This document shows positions 29,711-39,167 of a stretch of DNA of 59,545 bases, piece after piece. Made by a program: the position numbers and the translations under genes. Numbering within the stretch: the first letter of the stretch is position 1; every line of letters starts with the position of its first letter. Source of the DNA: Phocaeicola sartorii JCM 17136 = DSM 21941 (GTDB lineage Bacteria > Bacteroidota > Bacteroidia > Bacteroidales > Bacteroidaceae). The notes under the pieces were generated by a model. That model saw nothing but the letters and a program-made list of their open reading frames with translations, was not told the DNA's origin and searched no databases. Location: positions 1-59,545 of the forward strand of contig NZ_BAKM01000033.1 of assembly GCF_000614185.1 (NCBI RefSeq). Reading direction: 5' to 3'.

Positions 29711-30877
29711 ATGAGCAATCAACGATACATGCAGCGCGGTGTGTCAGCATCCAAGGAAGATGTGCACAACGCCATTAAGAACATTGACAAAGGTATTTTC
29801 CCTCAAGCTTTCTGTAAAATCATCCCTGATATTCTGGGCGGAGACCCCGAATATTGCAACATCATGCACGCCGACGGCGCAGGAACCAAATCGTCACTGG
29901 CCTACCTGTACTGGAAAGAGACAGGCGACCTGAGCGTATGGAAAGGCATTGCACAAGATGCACTGATCATGAACATTGATGACCTGCTGTGTGTAGGTGC
30001 TGTCGACAACATTCTGGTTTCATCCACCATCGGACGCAACAAACTGCTCGTTCCGGGTGAAGTGATTTCCGCCATCATCAACGGAACGGACGAACTGCTG
30101 GCCGAACTCCGCGAAATGGGAGTAGGCGTTTATGCCACCGGTGGCGAAACGGCCGATGTGGGCGACCTGGTCCGCACCATCATCGTAGATTCTACCGTGA
30201 CTTGCCGCATGAAGCGCGCAGATGTCATCAACAATGCCAACATCCGTCCGGGTGACGTCATTGTCGGTCTGGCATCTTACGGACAAGCCACTTACGAGAA
30301 GGAATATAACGGCGGTATGGGCAGCAACGGACTCACCAGCGCCCGTCACGATGTGTTCGCGAAATATCTGGCAGAGAAATATCCCGAAAGCTATGACAAG
30401 GCTGTTCCCGAAGAACTGGTCTACAGCGGAGGCTTGAAACTCACAGACCCCGTGGAAGGCAGTCCGCTGGATGCAGGAAAACTGGTACTCTCACCCACCC
30501 GTACGTATGCTCCGGTAGTGAAGAAACTGTTGGATGCGCTTCGTCCCGAAATTCACGGTATGGTTCACTGCTCAGGCGGCGCACAGACCAAGATTCTGCA
30601 TTTTGTAGGCGATGTACGTGTGGTGAAGGACAACCTGTTCCCTGTTCCTCCGTTGTTCAAGACCATCAAGGAACAAAGCGGTACGGATTGGGAAGAAATG
30701 TACAAGGTGTTCAATATGGGCCACCGTCTGGAAGTTTACCTGTCACCGGAGCATGCTGAAGAAGTGATCGCTATCAGCAAGTCGTTTAATATCGACGCAC
30801 AAATTGTGGGACGCATAGAAGAAAGTGACAAGAAGGAATTGATTATCAAGAGTGAATTTGGAGAATTCAGATATTAA
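29711..30877 (+). CDS. purM: Phosphoribosylformylglycinamidine cyclo-ligase (AIR synthase)
   Basis: A 388-residue protein of the AIR synthase (PurM) family, the step after PurL in purine synthesis. Conserved stretches include HADGAGTKSS near residue 53, IAQDALIMNIDDLLCVGA and ATGGETADVGD. The Bacteroidetes form is longer than the E. coli enzyme (about 345). Its stop overlaps the prfA start (TAATG), so the two are coupled. purL lies 17 kb upstream, so purine genes are dispersed here. Confidence 0.93.
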   Translation: MSNQRYMQRGVSASKEDVHNAIKNIDKGIFPQAFCKIIPDILGGDPEYCNIMHADGAGTKSSLAYLYWKETGDLSVWKGIAQDALIMNIDDLLCVGAVDNILVSSTIGRNKLLVPGEVISAIINGTDELLAELREMGVGVYATGGETADVGDLVRTIIVDSTVTCRMKRADVINNANIRPGDVIVGLASYGQATYEKEYNGGMGSNGLTSARHDVFAKYLAEKYPESYDKAVPEELVYSGGLKLTDPVEGSPLDAGKLVLSPTRTYAPVVKKLLDALRPEIHGMVHCSGGAQTKILHFVGDVRVVKDNLFPVPPLFKTIKEQSGTDWEEMYKVFNMGHRLEVYLSPEHAEEVIAISKSFNIDAQIVGRIEESDKKELIIKSEFGEFRY

Positions 30878-31985
30878 TGGCAGAAAGTACACTTTTAGAA
30901 AAACTAGACGGGCTGGTAGCCCGCTTTGAGGAAGTTTCCACCCTCATTACAGACCCGAATGTCATAACGGACCAGAAACGCTATGTCAAGCTCACCAAGG
31001 AATACAAGGACCTGAATGACATCATGAAGGCCCGCAAAGAATACATGCAATGCCTGAGCGGGCTGGAAGAGGCCAAGCAGATTATGACCACCGAATCCGA
31101 TCCCGAGATGAAGGAAATGGCACGCGAGGAAGCAAACCTCTGCGAAGCCCGCATCCCGGAACTGGAAGAGGAAATCAAACTGCTGCTTGTCCCTGCCGAT
31201 CCGCAGGATGACCGCAACGCCATTCTGGAAATCCGTGGCGGTACGGGAGGTGACGAAGCCGCCATCTTTGCCGGCGACCTGTTCCGCATGTACACCAAAT
31301 ATTGCGAGACGAAAGGCTGGAAGCTGGAAGTATCCAGTGCCAACGAAGGTGCAGCCGGAGGTTTCAAGGAAATCATCTGCTCCGTAACCGGAGACAAAGT
31401 ATATGGCACGCTGAAATACGAATCGGGCGTTCACCGTGTGCAGCGCGTTCCGGCTACCGAAACACAAGGACGCGTGCATACCTCGCAGCCTCAGTCGCCG
31501 TATTGCCCGAAGCCGAACCGTTTGATGTGGAAATCAACGAGGGCGAAATCAAATGGGACACCTTCCGAAGCGGGGGAGCCGGCGGACAGAATGTGAACAA
31601 GGTGGAATCCGGAGTGCGCCTGCGCTACAACTGGAAAAACCCCAACACCGGCGTAGTAGAGGAAATTCTGATAGAATGTACCGAAACCCGCGACCAGCCG
31701 AAGAATAAAGAACGCGCCCTCTCGCGCCTGCGTACCTTTATATATGATAAGGAACACCAGAAGTACATTGATGACATAGCCAGCAAACGCAAGACAATGG
31801 TATCTACCGGCGACCGGTCGGCTAAGATACGTACCTACAATTATCCGCAGGGACGCATCACCGACCACCGCATCAACTATACCATCTATAACCTGGCCGC
31901 CTTTATGGACGGCGACATTCAGGACTGCATCGACCATCTGACAGTGGCCGAAAACGCAGAACGACTGAAAGAGAGCGAGTTGTAA
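30877..31985 (+). CDS. prfA: Peptide chain release factor 1 (one frameshift)
   Basis: RF1 of about 369 residues after correction. The GGQ peptidyl-hydrolysis motif is in SGGAGGQNVNKVES, and the sequence around QRVPATETQGRVHTS is typical of RF1. A frame break near 31484 (expected GG before CAGCC, restoring HTSAASVAVLPEAE) would separate the GGQ domain from the codon-recognition domain. RF1 is essential in most bacteria, so the break is almost certainly an error. It is coupled to purM by TAATG. Confidence 0.92.
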
Positions 31986-32023
31986 TGGTGAGTGGTGAAT
32001 GATTAGTGGTTAGTGGTGAATAA
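31985..32023. repeat. Simple direct repeat of GTGGTGAAT/TTAGTGGT units
   Basis: Short, partly overlapping direct repeats (GAGTGGTGAATGATTAGTGG, then TTAGTGGTGAATAA) between prfA and pyrF. A reverse-complement relative lies at the 3' end of miaA (39121-39150). The function is unknown. Confidence 0.5.
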
Positions 32024-32061
32024 TAACTCGAATTGTAAATCATAAAATTGTAAATGTAATC

Positions 32062-32880
32062 ATGAACAAGCAACAATTATTTGAAAATATCCAAAAGAAA
32101 AAATCATTCCTCTGTGTAGGACTGGACACCGACATAAAGAAGATCCCCGAACATTTGTTGAAAGAAGAAGATCCGATCTTCGCCTTCAACAAAGCCATCA
32201 TTGACGCTACCGCCCCTTACTGCATCGCCTATAAGCCCAATCTGGCTTTTTATGAAAGTATGGGCGTAAAAGGATGGATCGCTTTCGAGAAGACAGTATC
32301 CTACATCAAGGAAAACTATCCCGACCAGTTCATCATTGCCGATGCAAAACGTGGCGATATCGGAAACACTTCGGCCATGTATGCCCGTACCTTCTTTGAA
32401 GAACTGGACATCGACTCAGTCACCGTAGCCCCCTACATGGGCGAGGACAGCGTGACCCCCTTCCTGAGTTACGAAGGCAAATGGGTCATTCTGCTGGCTC
32501 TGACCAGCAACAAGGGTTCGCACGACTTCCAGCTGACCGAGGACGCCAACGGCGAACGCCTTTTCGAAAAAGTGTTACGTAAATCACAAGAATGGGCCAA
32601 CGACGAAAACATGATGTACGTAGTAGGCGCCACTCAAGGACGCGCTTTCGAAGACATCCGTAAAATTGTTCCCAACCACTTCCTGCTGGTACCGGGCATC
32701 GGCGCACAAGGAGGTTCTCTGGAGGAAGTCTGCAAATATGGCATGAACAGTACTTGCGGACTGATTGTCAACTCAAGCCGCGCCATCATCTATGCGGACA
32801 AGACCGAGAACTTCGCAACCGTAGCCGGACAAGAAGCTCAGAAAGTCCAGGCACAGATGGAAAAAATAATGTGCCAATAA
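32062..32880 (+). CDS. pyrF: Orotidine 5'-phosphate decarboxylase
   Basis: A 272-residue protein of the OMP decarboxylase family, which makes UMP in pyrimidine synthesis. The catalytic Lys/Asp motif lies in [18 protein letters not shown], and the substrate-binding start is LCVGLDTDI. The length and motifs fit the longer class-2 form common in Bacteroidetes. It follows prfA and precedes the HD-domain gene. Confidence 0.95.
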   Translation: MNKQQLFENIQKKKSFLCVGLDTDIKKIPEHLLKEEDPIFAFNKAIIDATAPYCIAYKPNLAFYESMGVKGWIAFEKTVSYIKENYPDQFIIADAKRGDIGNTSAMYARTFFEELDIDSVTVAPYMGEDSVTPFLSYEGKWVILLALTSNKGSHDFQLTEDANGERLFEKVLRKSQEWANDENMMYVVGATQGRAFEDIRKIVPNHFLLVPGIGAQGGSLEEVCKYGMNSTCGLIVNSSRAIIYADKTENFATVAGQEAQKVQAQMEKIMCQ

Positions 32881-32882
32881 GA

Positions 32883-32956
32883 CAATGTGCCAATGTGTCA
32901 ATTGCCATGCGGATACCATAGCGCACACATCGGCAAATTAACAAATTGGCACATTG
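32883..32956. repeat. Perfect 12-bp inverted repeat between pyrF and the HD gene
   Basis: Arms CAATGTGCCAAT (32883-32894) and ATTGGCACATTG (32945-32956), separated by 50 bases. The large loop makes a simple terminator unlikely. Confidence 0.6.
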
Positions 32957-32971
32957 AATAATTCCCCCCCC

Positions 32972-34207
32972 ATGAGTGACCGAAAAATAATAAACGACCC
33001 CGTCTTCGGGTTTATCAACATCCCGAAGGGGTTGTTATACGACATTGTATGCCACCCATTGCTGCAACGCCTTACCCGCATCAAGCAACTGGGTCTGTCC
33101 TCTGCTGTATATCCGGGGGCACAGCATACCCGTTTCCAACACTCGCTGGGTGCTTTCCACCTGATGAGCGAAACGATCAAGCACCTCACCGCCAAAGGCA
33201 ATTTCATCTTTGACAGCGAAGCGGAAGCCGTACAAGCCGCCATCCTGCTGCACGACATCGGACACGGCCCTTTCTCCCATGTACTGGAAAACACATTGGC
33301 AGGAGGCGTTTCACACGAAGAAATCTCCCTGATGCTGATGGAACGCATGAACAAGGACATGAAAGGTCAACTCAATCTTGCCATACAGATATTCAAAGAC
33401 GAATACCCCAAGAAATTCCTGCACCAGCTGGTCAGCGGCCAGTTGGATATGGATCGTCTGGACTATCTGCGGCGTGACAGCTTCTATACCGGTGTATCCG
33501 AAGGCAATATCGGATCCGCCCGCATCATCAAAATGCTTGATGTAAAAGACGACCACCTGGTAGTAGAGTCCAAAGGCATTTACTCCATCGAAAACTTCCT
33601 GATGTCCCGCCGCCTGATGTACTGGCAGGTATATCTGCACAAGACATCCGTAGCCTGCGAAAAAATGATGATCAGCACCCTGACACGAGCAAAGGAATTA
33701 GCTTTACGTGGCGTGGAGCTGTTCGCCTCGCCCGCTTTAAGATTCTTTTTATATCATCCAATCGATAAAAAGGAATTTTATAAAAATCCGGATTGTCTTG
33801 AAAATTTTATTCAATTAGATGACAATGACATCTGGACAGCACTGAAAGTTTGGAGCAATCACAGCGATGTGGTACTATCCACACTGAGCCGCGGAATGAT
33901 CAACAGAAGGCTGTTCAAAGTAGAGGTAGCCTCCTCTCCCATCACAAGACCGCGGAAGGAAGAGATCCTCTCCAGAATTAGTAAACAACTGAATATCAGC
34001 AAAAAAGAAGCGAATTATTTTCTATCCACTTCCAGCATAGAAAATAACATGTACAAAAAGGAAGATGACAGTATTGAAATCATTTATAAAGATGGAAGTA
34101 CCCGCGACATAGCCAAGGCATCGGATATGCTCAACATCTCCCTCCTCTCCCGAAAAGTCAAGAAATATTATATATGTTACCTACGTTCCGAAAACGACGG
34201 GCATTAA
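32972..34207 (+). CDS. HD-domain phosphohydrolase
   Basis: An HD-superfamily protein of 411 residues. The metal-binding residues are visible in HTRFQH (about residues 52-57) and LLHDIGHGPFSH (HD at about residues 94-95). The layout matches dGTPase/HD-hydrolase-like proteins that act on nucleotides; the exact substrate is unknown. The start is ATG 32972, after a run of C's; an alternative TTG upstream is not favoured. It lies between pyrF and lpxD, an order I recall from other Bacteroides chromosomes. Confidence 0.85.
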   Translation: MSDRKIINDPVFGFINIPKGLLYDIVCHPLLQRLTRIKQLGLSSAVYPGAQHTRFQHSLGAFHLMSETIKHLTAKGNFIFDSEAEAVQAAILLHDIGHGPFSHVLENTLAGGVSHEEISLMLMERMNKDMKGQLNLAIQIFKDEYPKKFLHQLVSGQLDMDRLDYLRRDSFYTGVSEGNIGSARIIKMLDVKDDHLVVESKGIYSIENFLMSRRLMYWQVYLHKTSVACEKMMISTLTRAKELALRGVELFASPALRFFLYHPIDKKEFYKNPDCLENFIQLDDNDIWTALKVWSNHSDVVLSTLSRGMINRRLFKVEVASSPITRPRKEEILSRISKQLNISKKEANYFLSTSSIENNMYKKEDDSIEIIYKDGSTRDIAKASDMLNISLLSRKVKKYYICYLRSENDGH

Positions 34208-34339
34208 ATAATTAGCGAATTGTACGGATATATAAAAAAAAAATGCGTAATTTGCATAATTAATAATGTGTTTACACTGACATGTAACACGTAAGTAACA
34301 AAACTGAAACATTTAGAACATAAAGAATTAGACAGTATT

Positions 34340-35380
34340 ATGGAGTTCTCAGCTAAACAAATTGCGGAATACATCCAGGGAATTATTGTTGGCGATGAAA
34401 ACGCAACTGTGCATACTTTTGCTAAAATAGAAGAAGGTATGCCGGGAGCGATTTCTTTTCTTTCAAATCCTAAGTATACTCATTACATTTACGATACTCA
34501 GGCTACCATTGTGTTGGTAAACAAAGATTTCGTTCCCGAGCAAGAAGTAAAAGCTACCTTGATCAAGGTAGATAACGCCTACGAAAGTCTGGCCAAATTA
34601 CTGACGCTCTATGAAATGAGCAAACCTAAAAAGACCGGTATAGATCCGCTGGCATACATTGCCCCTACTGCGAAGTTGGGGAAGGATGTATATATCGCTC
34701 CGTTTGCCTGTGTAGGCGATGGCGCTGAGATTGGTGACAACACTGCCCTCCACCCGCACGCTACCGTAGGAAGCCATGCCAAGGTAGGTAACAACTGTAT
34801 ACTTTATCCACATGCCACCGTCTATCACGACTGTCTGGTAGGAAACAACTGTACCCTGCATGCCGGCTGTGTAATCGGTGCTGACGGATTCGGATTCGCA
34901 CCCTCTCCCGAAGGATACGAGAAAATTCCACAGATAGGCATAGCCATTATAGAAGATGATGTGGAGATTGGCGCCAATACCTGTGTAGACCGTGCCACCA
35001 TGGGTGCCACGATCGTACATAAAGGAGTGAAACTGGACAACCTGATCCAGATAGCACACAATGTGGAAGTAGGAAGCCACACTGTCATGGCATCACAAGT
35101 GGGCATCGCAGGCTCTACCAAAGTAGGCGAATGGTGTATGTTCGGCGGGCAAGTAGGACTGGCCGGACATATCAAGATAGGTGACAAGGTAGGCATAGGC
35201 GCACAAGCAGGCGTTCCCGGCAACGTGAAATCCAACGAGCAAATTCTAGGCACTCCGGCCATCGATGCCAAGAATTTCATGAAATCATCGGCTGTTTACA
35301 AGAAACTACCCGAAATTTACACCACGCTGAACGCCATGCAGAAAGAAATAGAAGAATTAAAAAAACAATTAAATAAATAA
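34340..35380 (+). CDS. lpxD: UDP-3-O-(3-hydroxymyristoyl)glucosamine N-acyltransferase
   Basis: A 346-residue acyltransferase. It adds the N-linked acyl chain in lipid A synthesis. An N-terminal domain is followed by left-handed beta-helix hexapeptide repeats (for example [20 protein letters not shown]) and a C-terminal helix ([14 protein letters not shown]). LpxC-FabZ follows after 5 bases, then lpxA, making a lipid A operon. Confidence 0.95.
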   Translation: MEFSAKQIAEYIQGIIVGDENATVHTFAKIEEGMPGAISFLSNPKYTHYIYDTQATIVLVNKDFVPEQEVKATLIKVDNAYESLAKLLTLYEMSKPKKTGIDPLAYIAPTAKLGKDVYIAPFACVGDGAEIGDNTALHPHATVGSHAKVGNNCILYPHATVYHDCLVGNNCTLHAGCVIGADGFGFAPSPEGYEKIPQIGIAIIEDDVEIGANTCVDRATMGATIVHKGVKLDNLIQIAHNVEVGSHTVMASQVGIAGSTKVGEWCMFGGQVGLAGHIKIGDKVGIGAQAGVPGNVKSNEQILGTPAIDAKNFMKSSAVYKKLPEIYTTLNAMQKEIEELKKQLNK

Positions 35381-35385
35381 ACCCC

Positions 35386-36771
35386 ATGTTGAAACAGAAG
35401 ACATTAAGAGGCAGTTTTTCTTTAAACGGGAAAGGCCTTCACACCGGAGTAAACTTGACGGTGACATTCAATCCTGCACCGGACAACCACGGGTACAAAA
35501 TCCAACGAATTGACCTTGAAGGACAACCAATAATCGATGCCGTAGCAGAGAACGTAGGCGATACCACCCGCGGCACCGTGCTGATGAAAAACGGAATAAA
35601 AGTAAGTACCGTAGAGCATGCGCTGGCAGCTCTTTATGCAGCCGGCATAGACAACTGCCTGATCCAGGTAAGCGGTCCCGAATTTCCTATTCTGGACGGC
35701 AGCGCCAAAGCGTATGTGGAAAATATACAACGCGTAGGAATCGAGGAACAGAATGCGGTAAAGGACTACTATATCATTAAATCAAAAATCGAATTCAGAG
35801 ACGAGGAAAACGGCTCTTCCATCATCGTCCTTCCGGACGAGAATTTCAGTGTGAACGCCCTGATCTCTTATCAGTCCAAAATACTGTCCAATCAGTTCGC
35901 CACACTGGAAGACATGGCCAAATTCCCCACCGAGGTAGCCTCCGCGCGTACCTTTGTATTCGTCCGCGAAATAGAACCCCTGCTGGGTGCCGGACTGATC
36001 AAAGGAGGTGACCTGGACAACGCCATCGTAATCTACGAAAAAGAGATGAGCCAGGAAAACTATGACAAACTGGCGGATGTGATGGGTGTCCCCCACATGG
36101 ATGCCACCAAACTGGGCTATATCAATCATATCCCTCTGGTATGGGACAACGAACCGGCACGCCACAAACTGCTGGACATCATCGGCGACCTGGCACTGAT
36201 AGGCAAGCCCATCAAAGGCCGTATCATCGCCACCCGTCCGGGCCACACCATCAACAACAAGTTCGCCCGCCAGATACGCAAAGAAATCAAACTTCACGAA
36301 ATACAGGCTCCATCCTATAACTGTAATGAGACCCCCATCATGGACGTAAACCGCATCCGCGAGTTGCTCCCGCACCGTTATCCGTTCCAGTTGGTGGACA
36401 AGGTTGTCGCCATCGGTGCCAACCACATTGTCGGTGTGAAAAACGTAACGGCCAACGAACCTTTCTTCCAGGGACACTTTCCGCAGGAACCTGTCATGCC
36501 GGGTGTGCTTCAAGTGGAAGCCATGGCACAATGCGGCGGTCTGCTTGTTCTGAACTCTGTGGACGAACCCGAAAGATACTCCACCTACTTCATGAAGATA
36601 GACGGAGTGAAATTCCGTCAGAAAGTAGTGCCGGGAGACACCTTGTTGTTCCGTGTAGAATTGTTGGCTCCTATCCGCCGGGGCATCTCCACCATGAAAG
36701 GATACGTGTTCGTAGGCGAGAAAGTAGTCTGCGAAGCCGAGTTTATGGCACAAATAGTAAAAAACAAATAA
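35386..36771 (+). CDS. lpxC/fabZ: Fused LpxC deacetylase and FabZ dehydratase
   Basis: A bifunctional protein of 461 residues. An N-terminal LpxC domain (about 1-305) deacetylates UDP-acyl-GlcNAc, the committed step of lipid A synthesis; it has zinc-ligand and catalytic stretches such as EHALAALYAAGIDNC and ARHKLLDIIGDLALIGKP. A C-terminal FabZ domain (about 320-461) dehydrates 3-hydroxyacyl-ACP, with the catalytic His/Glu in GHFPQEPVMPGVLQVEAMAQ. The fusion is common in Bacteroidetes. It is translated closely after lpxD and before lpxA (16-base gap). Confidence 0.96.
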   Translation: MLKQKTLRGSFSLNGKGLHTGVNLTVTFNPAPDNHGYKIQRIDLEGQPIIDAVAENVGDTTRGTVLMKNGIKVSTVEHALAALYAAGIDNCLIQVSGPEFPILDGSAKAYVENIQRVGIEEQNAVKDYYIIKSKIEFRDEENGSSIIVLPDENFSVNALISYQSKILSNQFATLEDMAKFPTEVASARTFVFVREIEPLLGAGLIKGGDLDNAIVIYEKEMSQENYDKLADVMGVPHMDATKLGYINHIPLVWDNEPARHKLLDIIGDLALIGKPIKGRIIATRPGHTINNKFARQIRKEIKLHEIQAPSYNCNETPIMDVNRIRELLPHRYPFQLVDKVVAIGANHIVGVKNVTANEPFFQGHFPQEPVMPGVLQVEAMAQCGGLLVLNSVDEPERYSTYFMKIDGVKFRQKVVPGDTLLFRVELLAPIRRGISTMKGYVFVGEKVVCEAEFMAQIVKNK

Positions 36772-36787
36772 CCACTAAAAAAACAAC

Positions 36788-37554
36788 ATGATTAGTCCAT
36801 TAGCATATATACATCCCGAAGCAAAGATTGGTGAGAATGTAGAGATCGGTCCTTTTGTGTTTATCGACAAGAATGTAGTTATCGGCGATAACAATACAAT
36901 CATGCCTAACGCCAACATTCTGTATGGCTCACGCATAGGAAACGGCAACACCATTTTTCCGGGAGCTGTTATAGGCGCTATTCCCCAGGATTTGAAATTC
37001 CGCGGTGAAGAAACGACTGCCGAAATAGGCGACAACAACACCATTCGCGAGAATGTGACCATCAATCGTGGTACAGCGGCTAAAGGCAAGACCGTAGTGG
37101 GCAGTAACAACCTGTTGATGGAAGGAGTGCACGTGGCGCATGATGCCATCATAGGCAGCGGCTGTATCATAGGCAACGCCACCAAGATGGCAGGCGAAAT
37201 CATCATTGATGATAACGCATCATCAGTGGTGCCGTATTGATGCACCAGTTCTGCCGGGTAGGCGGTTACGTAATGGTACAGGGCGGCTCACGCTTCAGCA
37301 AGGACATCCCTCCTTATATTATAGCAGGACGCGAACCCATAGCCTACGCCGGAATCAATATCGTAGGACTCCGCCGCCGCGGATTCTCCAATGAACTAAT
37401 AGAGAATATACACAACACCTATCGCATTATTTATCAGAGCGGTATGAACGTTACCGATGCCTTGGAACAAGTGCGCAAAGAAATACCTATGAGCAAGGAA
37501 ATAGAATATATTATTTCTTTCATAGAAAATTCTCAAAGAGGTATCATCAGATAA
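36788..37554 (+). CDS. lpxA: UDP-N-acetylglucosamine acyltransferase (one frameshift)
   Basis: The first enzyme of lipid A synthesis, about 255 residues after correction. Left-handed beta-helix hexapeptides run from the start, with the catalytic His in the [12 protein letters not shown] region and a C-terminal helical tail. The frame breaks near 37220 (expected gcA A tc, restoring [14 protein letters not shown]). Because lipid A is normally essential, this is almost certainly an error in the sequence. It closes the lpxD-lpxC/fabZ-lpxA cluster. Confidence 0.94.
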
Positions 37555-37615
37555 CAAAGTTTTTTTATAACTTTACTGCACGAAAAAAAAGTTATATAGT
37601 ATATAGTAGAAATAT

Positions 37616-38179
37616 ATGGTTTACAGATTTACAATAATCTCTGACGAAGTCGATGATTTTATAAGAGAAATAAAGATAGATTCGGAAGCGACTTTCTTTG
37701 ATTTGCACGAAGCGATATTGAAAGCGACAGGATATAAAGACGATCAGATGACCTCTTTCTTCATTTGTGATGACGACTGGGAGAAAGATCAGGAAATCAC
37801 GCTGGAAGATATGGGAAGCAGTTCGGAAGAAGACAGCTACATCATGAAAGAGACCCGCCTGAGCGATTTGGTGGAGGACGAAAAGCAAAAATTGCTGTAT
37901 GTATTCGATCCGCTGGCAGAACGGGTGTTCTTCATTGAACTGTCGGAAATTATCACCGGCAAAGACCTTGACAAAGCAATATGCTCGCGCAAAGCCGGAG
38001 AAGCCCCGAAACAAACCATCGACTTTGACGAGATGATGGCCAAAAACAATAGCGGAAATCTGGATATAGACGAGAACTTTTATGGCGACCAGGACTTCGA
38101 TATGGAAGACTTTGATCCCGAAGGATTCGATATGGGCGGTGCCTCCTCACCGGACCCGTACGAGCAAGAAAACTATTAA
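37616..38179 (+). CDS. Plasmid pRiA4b ORF-3-family protein
   Basis: A 187-residue protein with an N-terminal pRiA4b ORF-3-like domain (MVYRFTIISDEVDDFIREI). Its acidic, low-complexity C-terminus (from about residue 130, rich in Asp/Glu/Gly, ending DPYEQENY) is likely disordered. The family is widespread and of unknown function. It lies 61 bases after lpxA and is followed by a strong terminator. Confidence 0.8.
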   Translation: MVYRFTIISDEVDDFIREIKIDSEATFFDLHEAILKATGYKDDQMTSFFICDDDWEKDQEITLEDMGSSSEEDSYIMKETRLSDLVEDEKQKLLYVFDPLAERVFFIELSEIITGKDLDKAICSRKAGEAPKQTIDFDEMMAKNNSGNLDIDENFYGDQDFDMEDFDPEGFDMGGASSPDPYEQENY

Positions 38180-38186
38180 TCTTAAC

Positions 38187-38220
38187 AGGGGCGGACGGTG
38201 AACGTCCGCCCCTCTCTTTT
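38187..38220 (+). terminator. Strong rho-independent terminator
   Basis: An 11-bp perfect stem AGGGGCGGACG and CGTCCGCCCCT (38187-38197 and 38203-38213), 5-base loop, followed by a T-rich tract. It ends only 14 bases before the miaA start, so miaA may be attenuated or read through. Confidence 0.85.
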
Positions 38221-38233
38221 TCATCAAAAGACC

Positions 38234-39145
38234 ATGTGTGACACCCTTATCGTCCTTATCGGCCCTACCGGTGTAGGAAAGACCGAACTAAGCCTTTCCA
38301 TTGCCGAACACTTCCGGACATCCATTGTCTCGGCAGACTCACGCCAACTGTATGCGGATCTGAAGATAGGAACCGCCGCCCCTACCCCCGGGCAACTGGC
38401 GCGTGTTCCGCATTATTTTGTCGGGACATTACAACTGACGGACTATTACAGCGCCGCACAATACGAAACAGATGTACTGGCACAACTGGACATCCTGTAC
38501 CAAAAACATGACACCGTAGTACTGACCGGAGGGTCCATGATGTACATAGACGCCATCTGCAAAGGCATAGATGATATCCCCACCGTGGACAACGAAACAC
38601 GCCAGCTGATGCTGCAACGTTACGAACAGGAAGGGCTGGACTCTCTTTGCGCCGAACTAAAACTGCTGGACCCGGAGTATTATAAAATAGTGGATCTGAA
38701 GAATCCCAAACGAGTGATACACGCCCTGGAAATATGCTACATGACCGGAAAAACCTATACCTCTTTCCGTACCCGCACGCACAAGGAACGTCCTTTCCGT
38801 ATCATCAAGATAGGACTGACCCGCGACCGCGAAGAATTGTATGACCGCATCAACCGCCGTGTGGACCTCATGATGCAGGACGGCTTGCTGGAAGAAGCCC
38901 GGCAGGTATACCCTTACCGGCAGCTGAACTCGCTCAACACGGTAGGCTACAAGGAAATGTTCAAGTACCTGGACGGAGAATGGACACTGGAATTTGCGAT
39001 TGAGAAAATCAAACAGAATTCCCGCATCTACTCCCGTAAGCAGATGACCTGGTTCAAACGGGACAAAGACATCGCCTGGTTCCACCCCGACCAGCAGACA
39101 GAGATTTTGCAATATATTCACTCATCACTAACCACTAATCACTAA
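38234..39145 (+). CDS. miaA: tRNA dimethylallyltransferase
   Basis: A 303-residue enzyme. It adds the dimethylallyl group to A37 of tRNAs that read UNN codons. The P-loop [10 protein letters not shown] is near residue 8, and the substrate motif SADSRQLY follows. The start is ATG 38234, after a strong terminator; a longer upstream frame would run into that hairpin. The last residues (HSSLTTNH) are encoded by a simple repeat sequence. Confidence 0.93.
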   Translation: MCDTLIVLIGPTGVGKTELSLSIAEHFRTSIVSADSRQLYADLKIGTAAPTPGQLARVPHYFVGTLQLTDYYSAAQYETDVLAQLDILYQKHDTVVLTGGSMMYIDAICKGIDDIPTVDNETRQLMLQRYEQEGLDSLCAELKLLDPEYYKIVDLKNPKRVIHALEICYMTGKTYTSFRTRTHKERPFRIIKIGLTRDREELYDRINRRVDLMMQDGLLEEARQVYPYRQLNSLNTVGYKEMFKYLDGEWTLEFAIEKIKQNSRIYSRKQMTWFKRDKDIAWFHPDQQTEILQYIHSSLTTNH

Positions 39146-39167
39146 TCACTAACCTCTATTTACGTTC

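Noticed and set aside
30877..31985. prfA as a pseudogene
   Set aside because: RF1 is normally essential and a one-base correction restores the whole protein; sequencing error is the better explanation.
32883..32956. Inverted repeat as pyrF terminator
   Set aside because: The 50-base loop and lack of a T-run make it a poor terminator; kept only as a repeat.
35782..36753. Open frame antisense to lpxC/fabZ
   Set aside because: It lies entirely within the fused enzyme gene on the other strand and matches nothing I recognise.
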